DNA from: Verrucomicrobiaceae bacterium
Lineage (GTDB): Bacteria > Verrucomicrobiota > Verrucomicrobiae > Verrucomicrobiales > Akkermansiaceae
NCBI GenBank assembly: GCA_947372405.1
Contig: CANBTO010000391.1
Location: 1-5,382 of the forward strand
Direction: 5' to 3'
Length of the DNA stretch: 5,382 bases
This document shows, piece by piece, positions 1 through 5,382 of this stretch; positions within the stretch are counted from its first letter, which is position 1; every line of letters starts with the position of its first letter. The notes beneath the pieces are model-generated. The model did no database searches, had not been told where the DNA came from, and saw nothing but the letters and a program-made list of their open reading frames with translations. A program made the translations under genes and the position numbers.

Positions 1-3000
1 GCCAGACAAAACGTTCCGGCGGAGTGTCCTTCAAGAGCGCGGCGAAAAGTTGTTTCCAATCTTCAGGCTCTTGATCGCGGACCGTGAAATGGTCAGCACT
101 CGTGTCTGAGAATTTGTCTCCCCGGCGTACGATGCGGCAGCGCGAACCGGCTGCGGTGACTTGCGCGGCGATTTCATTTCCGAGCCCGGATTCGTCGGCG
201 AAGATGACCCATGAGGCTTCGACCGGCACTTCCAATGCGGAGACCTCCGCAACAACTTGGCTAGCTTTCCGTCCCAGAAGGGCGACTTGCCCCTCGCCTT
301 CCGGCCCTCGGAGACCCGCCATCGAAATGGTTTCGGTGAAGCCGGCTTGCTTCATCGCAGATTCCCATTGGTCCCGCTGCATCAGCGGTTGATCCGGCCG
401 CAGATCGCGGTCGGTTAGATGCCACCAACCTTGTGTTAGGCCAAATACTGACTCGGTCCAAAGTTGCGGAGTCGCAACGTCCATGAACATCAACGTACCA
501 CCAGGGACGAGTAGTTCGTGCAGCATTTTCAAGGTCACACGGACATCAGCGACGGCGTGAATGACGTTGGTGCCGACGATGAAATCATAACTGCCGGGCT
601 CGAAGTCCTGATCGGCCGCAGGCTTTTCGAGGTCGAGGACTTTGTATTCCACCTCGGGGAAAGCCGCGAGTTTTTGGTTAGCAGCGGAGAAAAATCCGGC
701 GGAAACGTCGGTGAAGGTATAGTTGTGGATTCCGCGATCCAGCAGGGGCAGGACTTGTGCGGCTAGGCCAGCGGTGCCTGCACCCACTTCGAGAATCCGT
801 AATCCACGGCCCTCGGGCAGGATGCGCGCCGCTTCCTGCACCGCGCAGCCGATGCTGGCCATCCAGTGGCTGGAAACAAGTCCGTCGCCGTAGAAATGAT
901 CTAGCAGATCCGCGTTGGCCCCGCCGAAGAGGACTTGGACGGCGTCTTTTTCGCCACGGATAATCGCACCGAATTCCCCGCAACTGGAAGCACACAGCAG
1001 TGCTTCCGGTAAATGTCCGGGATGCTCGGTTAGGAAATCACGCAGTGCCTCCTGGCTTGCATCCGCCGCTGTCTTGAGGGCTGCCGTCGGAGCGTATTTG
1101 TCGCCTCTCACCGTGAGCAATCCACGCTCGGTGAGCTTGTCCATCAAGCGACCGAAAACCGTTAGCATGGGCGCCGCAACGCCCAGGGAGCTTGCGGAAA
1201 ACTCGCCACTCACGCCCATTTCGCGAAGTCCACTGGCGATGAGCGCGGCGGCCAAATCATCTTCGGAAGCCATCATCGATTCGAGTTCGGAGCGACCGCG
1301 CAGGTCGATGACTTCTTCCAGCGCCTTGCTGGCGACGTCCCGAAGTTGAGCCAGCGGAATCGGCGCTTGTGCGGATGGCGCGATGGTCGGCGCGGTGCGT
1401 TCCCAATCGACATGGTAAACCAAATCACGGCTGCCACCGGAAGCACCGGCGCGGCGAACGGCCGACATGCTGACGGCGCGGAAACCATCCACTAGCACGC
1501 ACGGGCGGCCGGATTCGTCGTAGAGACCGATGCGGCCTTCGATCAATTCTTCGTTAAAATGCAGAACCTTCGCACGGACTTGGGTGGAGGCACCCGGAGT
1601 GCGCAGGAACAAGATTCTCGCAAAACGCACAGGCAGTTTCATCTTTGCCTTGCGATCCTCGACCGTCTTGGCTCCGGCGGAAAACACCTGTAGCGCACCG
1701 TCTAGTAGCACTGGATGAAGTGCGTATTCCGACGCGCGGGATGCAATCGCTTCTGATAGTGAAACGCGACCCGCCGATTTCCCGCCTCCAGCGGCCAGTT
1801 CACGGATCGGCTTGAACTCGTCGCCGTAGCGGAGACCGAGGTCGCTCATGTGACCATAAAACGCGCCGACGCCTTCCGATTCCAGATCGGCATCAGGGGC
1901 TTCTAACAACGAATTTCCGAACGTGGATTCCGTCCGCTCGCTGCGCATCGAGCCGATGACATGCACCGACCATGAAGCGGCTTGATCGAACTTGCTCTGA
2001 ATCGTGAACGTGCGCTCGGCAGGTTCGTAGGTGAGTTCCATCATCAGCGCCGACGCGGGATCTGGCAGAATCAGCGGACGGCGGATTTCAAAATCCTCGA
2101 TCGCGAACGGTCGTCCTTCAAACAATTGCAATCCGGCTTCCAACGCCATTTCCACAAAGCCGGCGGCCGGGAAAATGATGTGGCTATCTACCTTGTGATC
2201 CTTGAGGAAAGCCATGTGACGACCGTCGAGACGGGTCGTCCATGTAGGCGTGGCACGCGGTTGGCGGGAGTCTAGCAGGCCTTTTCCACCCGGTGCGAGA
2301 CGGGCATCGCGCAGTTCACTGCACTCGTGCCACCAGCGGGCCCGATCAAATGGATATGCGGGCAGCGAAAGGACTTCTCGCGACGGAGTCATCGCGGAAA
2401 AATCAAGAACCACACCACCCCGATGCAGTTCCAGAGCGGCTTCCAGATAGGATTCGTGTTCTCTGTCGCGGCGGGTGGATGCGGTCACCTGGCCTTTGAG
2501 ACCACGGGCAGTTAGACATTCCGTGATCGACATCGATAGCGCCGGGTGCGAGCTGATTTCCAACCAGACATCGACTCCGAAATCCGCAACCGCATCGACG
2601 GCCTTCACGAACTGGACCGACTGGCGGATGCCCCGGCCCCAATGCGCGGCGACACAGTCTTTGCCCGCGCAACGCTCACCGGTGACAGTGCTGAAAAACG
2701 GCAACGCCTCCTCGTTCGGCGAAATATCGGATAGATCCTTGTTCAGGCGATCCGCAGCGGGCTGCATCATCGCGTGATGATACGGATGATCCACGCGCAC
2801 GAAGCGGGCGAAAACATTCTGCGGCTCCAGCTCGGCGCGGATCGCTTCGAGCGAGGATTTTACCCCGGCCAGAGTCAGCGAGCGCGGGCCGTTGAACGCT
2901 GCGATGCTCACCGTCGGGTCGTGGCGGGCGATCAATGCCAACGCCTCATCTTCGGATAGACTAACGGCCAGCATGGTCCCCTCGCCACGGGCGCATTCAT

Positions 3001-5047
3001 GCATGAACCGGGCGCGCAGCACGATCACGCGCGCGGCTTCTTCCAATGTTAGAATCCCGGCGACGCACGCTGCCGCGACCTCGCCGACGCTGTGGCCCAC
3101 GACGGCGGCCGGCTCCACGCCGAGCGATTTCCACAGCGCCACTAACGCGAGCTGCATCGCGAAAATCGCTGGTTGGGCAATTTCAGTTAGTTGAATTCTC
3201 GAATCCGCCTCATCGCGACTAAGTTCCTTCAGCAGCGAGAAACTCGCATACGGACGCATCGCCGCTTCACAGGCTTCCATCACCTCGCGGAACACTGGCT
3301 CGTTGGCCATCAGCTCGCGGCCCATGCCCCACCACTGCGGACCCTGGCCGCTCATGACGAAACCGATGCGCGGTGCAAATTCCGGCCGCGGCGTGAACGA
3401 CGCGCGGCCCTTGCCCACCGTCGATCCGGCGGCAAACTCGCGCAGCTCTTCAGTGAGTTCGGTGGACGAACTCGCGACGACCGTCAACCGATGCGCGTGG
3501 TGGTTCCGGCGGGCACCAAGTGTGTAAGTCAATTTCGGCAGAACCGGAGAGGTTCCATTACCCAACTCGTGCGACTCGATCCAATCACCCAAGCGCCCGG
3601 CGGTGGCTTTAAGCGCCTCCTCGGAACGCGCGGAAATCACCAGCGGCCACGAGCGGTCCAGCAGGAAATTTTCCTCTGTCTTGAGCGTGCTAACAGGCGG
3701 CTCTGCTAGAATAACGTGCGCGTTCGCACCGCCGAAGCCGAACGAGTTCACCCCGACGATGCGGCGACCGGTCGAGCCAGAAAATTTCTCCAGCTTCGTG
3801 GGCACGCGCAGTTTCAATCCCGGCATGTCGATGTGCGGGCTTGGGTTTTCAAAATGCAAACTCGGCGGAATCTCGCCATGTTTGAGGACCAGCATCCCCT
3901 TGATCAGACCGACGACGCCGGCTGCGGTTTCCAAGTGGCCGAGGTTGGTTTTCACCGAGCCGATTGGCAGCGCCGTTTCGCGCTCTCCGCAAAGGGCGTT
4001 CGCGAGCGCGATGGCCTCAATGGGATCGCCAACCGCAGTGCCGGTGCCGTGCGCTTCCACGAAGTCCACATCCGCCGGTGCGATCCCCGCATCAGCGCAG
4101 GCATCACGCACAAGTTGCGTCTGCGCCTCGGTGCTAGGTAGGGAAATTCCGTTCGTATGACCGTCCTGGTTCAGCGCGGAACCGAGGATCACCCCTTGAA
4201 TCGGATCGCCATCCGCAATGGCTTGGGAAAGCGGTTTCAGCAAGACGATGCCCGCACCTTCGCCGCGGACAAAGCCGTTGGCCTCGGCCGCGAATGCCTT
4301 ACACTTGCCGTCCGGCGAGAGCATTCCCGCTTGGGAAAAGCCGATGAAGCCGTCCGGCGTGATGATCACCGTCACCCCGCCCGCCATCGCCATTTTGCAA
4401 CGACCGGCCCGCAGCGATTCGCACGCCAGATGAACGGCGGTCAGCGCGGACGAACAGGCGGTGTCCATCGACAGACTCGGGCCTGATAGATTAAAGCAGT
4501 AGGAAATCCGGTTGGCCGCGATGCTGTGCGCGCTGCCGGTCGGCGAGTGCGCGCTGATGCCCTTGCGATCCGTGCCGCCGCCTTGGATATTCTGATAGTC
4601 GTTGTGGGAAACTCCCATGAAGACGCCGATGTCGGTGCCCTTTTCAAAGTCCAGCACCTGCCCCGCGTCTTCGATCGCTTCCCACGCGGTCTCTAGCAGT
4701 AGTCGTTGCTGCGGGTCGATGTAAGGAGCTTCGCGTGGGGAAATCCCGAAAAACTGCGGGTCGAATTGGTCGATCTGATCGAGGAAACCACCGCGCTTGG
4801 CGATCGACTTGCCTGCCAATCCGGGTTCGGCGTCGTAGTAGCGTTCTACGTTCCAGCGGTCGGTAGGCACTTCAGACACGGCATCGCGTCCCTCGGCCAG
4901 CAGTTTCCAGAAAGATTCGGCATCATTCACCCCGCTTGGAAAGCGACAGCCGATCCCGATAATGGCGATGTCCTCCTTGCCGATTTCTCTCTGGGCTATA
5001 TTTAAATGCACTGAGGGTGAAGGAGTCGGAGGCTGGAGACGGGACAT
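1..5047 (-). CDS. Type I polyketide synthase, KS-AT-DH-cMT-KR(partial), 3' end outside window
   Basis: This is a large multidomain polyketide synthase expected to build an alpha-methylated, reduced carbon chain on an ACP in the cytoplasm. The frame runs 1682 codons from ATG 5045-5047 to base 2 with no stop; the C-terminus is off the edge. The ATG is chosen because an in-frame TGA (5051-5053) lies two codons upstream and because the KS opening (DIAIIGIGCRFP, residues 26-37) follows after a short leader. Domains in order by residue: KS 26-450, AT 563-880, DH 923-1200, cMT 1240-1580, KR structural half from about 1600. KS, AT and DH catalytic residues are present; the cMT carries Asp at a usual Glu position. 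No coiled-coil docking domain or loading domain precedes the KS. No Shine-Dalgarno is visible. Family and domain order are certain; product, iteration and downstream domains (ER, rest of KR, ACP, release) cannot be seen. Confidence 0.97.
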   Translation of the reverse strand, partial: MSRLQPPTPSPSVHLNIAQREIGKEDIAIIGIGCRFPSGVNDAESFWKLLAEGRDAVSEVPTDRWNVERYYDAEPGLAGKSIAKRGGFLDQIDQFDPQFFGISPREAPYIDPQQRLLLETAWEAIEDAGQVLDFEKGTDIGVFMGVSHNDYQNIQGGGTDRKGISAHSPTGSAHSIAANRISYCFNLSGPSLSMDTACSSALTAVHLACESLRAGRCKMAMAGGVTVIITPDGFIGFSQAGMLSPDGKCKAFAAEANGFVRGEGAGIVLLKPLSQAIADGDPIQGVILGSALNQDGHTNGISLPSTEAQTQLVRDACADAGIAPADVDFVEAHGTGTAVGDPIEAIALANALCGERETALPIGSVKTNLGHLETAAGVVGLIKGMLVLKHGEIPPSLHFENPSPHIDMPGLKLRVPTKLEKFSGSTGRRIVGVNSFGFGGANAHVILAEPPVSTLKTEENFLLDRSWPLVISARSEEALKATAGRLGDWIESHELGNGTSPVLPKLTYTLGARRNHHAHRLTVVASSSTELTEELREFAAGSTVGKGRASFTPRPEFAPRIGFVMSGQGPQWWGMGRELMANEPVFREVMEACEAAMRPYASFSLLKELSRDEADSRIQLTEIAQPAIFAMQLALVALWKSLGVEPAAVVGHSVGEVAAACVAGILTLEEAARVIVLRARFMHECARGEGTMLAVSLSEDEALALIARHDPTVSIAAFNGPRSLTLAGVKSSLEAIRAELEPQNVFARFVRVDHPYHHAMMQPAADRLNKDLSDISPNEEALPFFSTVTGERCAGKDCVAAHWGRGIRQSVQFVKAVDAVADFGVDVWLEISSHPALSMSITECLTARGLKGQVTASTRRDREHESYLEAALELHRGGVVLDFSAMTPSREVLSLPAYPFDRARWWHECSELRDARLAPGGKGLLDSRQPRATPTWTTRLDGRHMAFLKDHKVDSHIIFPAAGFVEMALEAGLQLFEGRPFAIEDFEIRRPLILPDPASALMMELTYEPAERTFTIQSKFDQAASWSVHVIGSMRSERTESTFGNSLLEAPDADLESEGVGAFYGHMSDLGLRYGDEFKPIRELAAGGGKSAGRVSLSEAIASRASEYALHPVLLDGALQVFSAGAKTVEDRKAKMKLPVRFARILFLRTPGASTQVRAKVLHFNEELIEGRIGLYDESGRPCVLVDGFRAVSMSAVRRAGASGGSRDLVYHVDWERTAPTIAPSAQAPIPLAQLRDVASKALEEVIDLRGRSELESMMASEDDLAAALIASGLREMGVSGEFSASSLGVAAPMLTVFGRLMDKLTERGLLTVRGDKYAPTAALKTAADASQEALRDFLTEHPGHLPEALLCASSCGEFGAIIRGEKDAVQVLFGGANADLLDHFYGDGLVSSHWMASIGCAVQEAARILPEGRGLRILEVGAGTAGLAAQVLPLLDRGIHNYTFTDVSAGFFSAANQKLAAFPEVEYKVLDLEKPAADQDFEPGSYDFIVGTNVIHAVADVRVTLKMLHELLVPGGTLMFMDVATPQLWTESVFGLTQGWWHLTDRDLRPDQPLMQRDQWESAMKQAGFTETISMAGLRGPEGEGQVALLGRKASQVVAEVSALEVPVEASWVIFADESGLGNEIAAQVTAAGSRCRIVRRGDKFSDTSADHFTVRDQEPEDWKQLFAALLKDTPPERFVW
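2..250 (-). other. PKS domain: start of ketoreductase region (structural subdomain), truncated by window edge
   Basis: Residues about 1600-1682 resemble the N-terminal, structural half of a PKS ketoreductase. They show a hydrophobic strand SWVIFADESGLG (1612-1623), then a helix ending in AAGSRCRIVRRGDKF (1633-1647), the usual shape of this non-catalytic Rossmann-like half. A final DWKQLFAALL and ERFVW match the segment preceding the catalytic half. The NADPH-binding glycine motif and Ser-Tyr-Asn catalytic residues would lie beyond base 1, so activity cannot be judged. If an enoylreductase exists it would be inserted after this segment. The assignment rests on position and general pattern more than on sharp motifs. 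Confidence 0.75.
308..1330 (-). other. PKS domain: S-adenosylmethionine-dependent C-methyltransferase (cMT)
   Basis: Residues about 1240-1580 match an embedded cMT, which methylates the alpha carbon of the beta-ketoacyl-ACP using S-adenosylmethionine. An N-terminal helical lid (about 1240-1400) precedes the methyltransferase core. Motif I is LRILEVGAGTAG (1416-1427), with Glu1420, Gly1422 and Gly1424. It is followed by YTFTDVSAGFF (1443-1453) and VGTNVIHAV (1491-1499). His1497 is the likely catalytic His. The core ends with LVPGGTL, then FGLTQGWWHLTD (1535-1546), a signature of PKS cMT domains. At the position 26 residues after His1497, where these enzymes carry a Glu, the sequence has Asp1523. 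The position between DH and KR is the standard one. Confidence 0.92.
1448..2281 (-). other. PKS domain: dehydratase (DH)
   Basis: Residues about 923-1200 form a double-hotdog dehydratase that removes water from the beta-hydroxyacyl-ACP. Catalytic His951 (codon 2195-2197) lies in FLKDHKVD, and Pro960 completes the HxxxGxxxxP motif, in which the Gly is replaced here by Ser955. The family motif GLRYGDEFKPI is seen at 1071-1081. The second hotdog carries the catalytic Asp1116 and Gln1120 in LHPVLLDGALQ (1110-1120). With His and Asp both present the domain is probably active. It ends before the linker VYHVDWER (1210-1217), which typically separates DH from the next domain. Confidence 0.92.
2408..3361 (-). 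other. PKS domain: acyltransferase (AT)
   Basis: Residues about 563-880 form a built-in (cis) acyltransferase that loads the extender unit from CoA onto the ACP. It begins with the characteristic SGQGPQWWGMG (566-576). The nucleophile Ser653 lies in GHSVGE (codon 3089-3091), Arg678 in VLRARFM fits the extender carboxylate-binding arginine, and His757 is the expected catalytic His. The specificity site reads HPYH (754-757) where malonyl enzymes usually have HAFH and methylmalonyl enzymes YASH. The C-terminal part shows LEISSHPAL (829-837). The YASH signature is absent and a cMT is present in the same module, so malonyl-CoA is the likelier substrate, but this is an inference. The domain is followed by the usual post-AT linker LPAYPFDRARWW (895-906). 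Confidence 0.94.
3362..3697 (-). other. KS-AT linker of the polyketide synthase
   Basis: Residues about 451-562 join KS to AT and include WPLVISARSEEALKA (447-465 region), a typical start of the alpha/beta linker subdomain (usual form: PLVLSARSEEAL). Then comes a Tyr-Thr-Leu segment, LTYTLGARRNHHAHRL (506-521), matching the commonly seen LAYTLGRRRxHHxHR pattern, and ASFTPRPEF before the AT. It has no catalytic role; it holds KS and AT in fixed geometry. Its normal length argues that KS and AT are correctly joined, with no frameshift or deletion here. Confidence 0.85.
3698..4972 (-). other. PKS domain: beta-ketoacyl synthase (KS)
   Basis: Residues about 26-450 form the KS, which performs the decarboxylative Claisen condensation. 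The domain opens with DIAIIGIGCRFP. The nucleophile Cys198 sits in DTACSSAL (codon 4454-4456), the first catalytic His333 in EAHGTGT (4049-4051), and Lys366 and His371 in SVKTNLGH. The end is marked by the usual SFGFGGANAHVIL block (residues 435-447). The catalytic set Cys-His-His is complete, so the domain should extend rather than act as a decarboxylating KSQ, which would have Gln in place of Cys. Length is normal for the family. The closing residues run into a KS-AT linker of about 110 residues. Confidence 0.96.
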
Positions 5048-5382
5048 GAGTCAGATTCAGTTGGATGGCGTACGCGGCTAGGTTGGGCCAGTTGAACCGG
5101 GTTTGCTTCGTCAGGCACCTTTTTGGGTGGGATTATTGACCGCGTCTCACTGTCTGCGACGTTTTCGGTGGGGAATCTGGTGAAGTCAAAAACTTTCTCG
5201 GAACCGCGCAAGGCATTTCAGCTCGATACCAGCCACGCTTCCAGCGGTTGGAGTGAGCTACAGGAACTTGCTCCGGTGGCGAATTCCCATGATTTCCGAA
5301 GTTCGCGACCTAGGAATAAATTGAAATACCGATTGCCTCTCACGTCTTGTGACTTAGTAGTTGCGGCACAAATGTGCGGCAT
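5048..5382. other. 5' flank of the PKS gene, no recognisable gene
   Basis: These 335 bases hold no gene that I can support. On the PKS strand an open stretch of 54 codons runs from the window edge (ATG at 5380-5382) to a TGA at 5218-5220. It has no recognisable family resemblance and could be chance or the tail of an upstream gene. At least the last 170 bases before the PKS start are probably leader and promoter DNA. A -10-like AATAAT on the minus strand at 5132-5137 lacks a good -35 partner. The 20 bases before the ATG contain no purine-rich Shine-Dalgarno. The composition is more AT-rich in patches (5311-5330) than the coding part. A small inverted repeat lies at 5366-5377. Confidence 0.6.
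5366..5377. repeat. Short inverted repeat within a direct repeat at the window edge
   Basis: The arms GCACA and TGTGC flank AA, giving a 12-base near-palindrome. The heptamer TGCGGCA also occurs twice in the same orientation (5362-5368 and 5375-5381), 13 bases apart from start to start. This geometry could be a small operator upstream of the PKS, but repeats of this length also arise by chance, and it is cut off by the window end. No factor can be named. Confidence 0.3.

Noticed and set aside
3191..4160. Long plus-strand open frames (about 172 and 185 codons) opposite the KS and AT
   Set aside because: They are antisense to a gene with unambiguous conserved motifs, have no recognisable protein family, and overlap each other in different frames. 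This is expected from the codon bias of the PKS.
4972..4978. Perfect Shine-Dalgarno-like AAGGAGG on the minus strand suggesting a later start
   Set aside because: The codons after it are ATC, GCC, ATT, ATC with no ATG, GTG or TTG at suitable spacing, and starting there would cut the KS opening. It is explained by the conserved Lys-Glu-Asp coding.
1..5047. Possibility of a frameshift or pseudogene
   Set aside because: Codon-by-codon reading shows one frame with no internal stop and domain motifs in the right order and spacing throughout.
5132..5137. Minus-strand -10-like AATAAT
   Set aside because: The hexamer 17 bases upstream matches the -35 consensus at only about half its positions, so it is no better than chance in AT-richer DNA.
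5002..5211. Minus-strand open frame of 69 codons overlapping the PKS start
   Set aside because: It begins at a TTG without a Shine-Dalgarno, reads into the PKS gene in another frame, and resembles no known family. A leader peptide cannot be excluded but nothing supports it.
5229..5251. Imperfect hairpin with core CGCT-TCC-AGCG
   Set aside because: The stem is short with mismatches and no T-run follows on either strand, so it is not supported as a terminator.
5218..5382. Minus-strand open stretch of 54 codons reaching the window edge
   Set aside because: It could be the tail of an upstream gene, but it is short, has no motif I recognise and its beginning is not visible. I only mention it within the flank entry.

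Overview
The window is filled almost entirely by one very large gene on the minus strand. It starts at an ATG at 5045-5047 and stays open, with no in-frame stop, through to base 2, giving 1682 codons with the 3' end beyond the window. I translated it by hand. It is the N-terminal part of a type I polyketide synthase (PKS) with domain order ketosynthase (KS) - acyltransferase (AT) - dehydratase (DH) - C-methyltransferase (cMT) - start of a ketoreductase (KR, structural half). Every other sizeable open frame on either strand lies inside this gene and is a shadow of it. The remaining KR half, an acyl carrier protein (ACP), and any enoylreductase or release domain would lie beyond base 1.

Layout on the minus strand, from high to low coordinates: 5048-5382 is a region with no recognisable gene, serving as the 5' flank; about 3698-4972 is KS; about 3362-3697 is the KS-AT linker; about 2408-3361 is AT; about 2330-2354 is the YPFDR post-AT linker; about 1448-2281 is DH; about 308-1330 is cMT; 2-250 is the beginning of the KR region.

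The domains belong to one extension cycle. AT loads an extender unit on the ACP, KS condenses it, cMT adds a methyl group at the alpha carbon, KR reduces the beta-ketone, and DH removes water. This is the plan of a highly reducing, C-methylating module. The protein starts directly at the KS, after about 25 residues without a coiled-coil docking segment or loading domain. It is therefore either a single-module (possibly iterative) enzyme or the first gene of an assembly line. KS, AT and DH catalytic residues are all visible. Three sites depart from the usual consensus: HPYH at the AT specificity site, Ser for Gly in the DH HxxxGxxxxP motif, and Asp where the cMT catalytic Glu is expected.

The organism is a bacterium of moderately high GC (roughly 58 percent by eye). 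The leucine codon CTA is unusually common, and no Shine-Dalgarno sequence precedes the start. That would suit a Planctomycetota/Verrucomicrobiota-type or myxobacterial host, but nothing in the window fixes the taxon.
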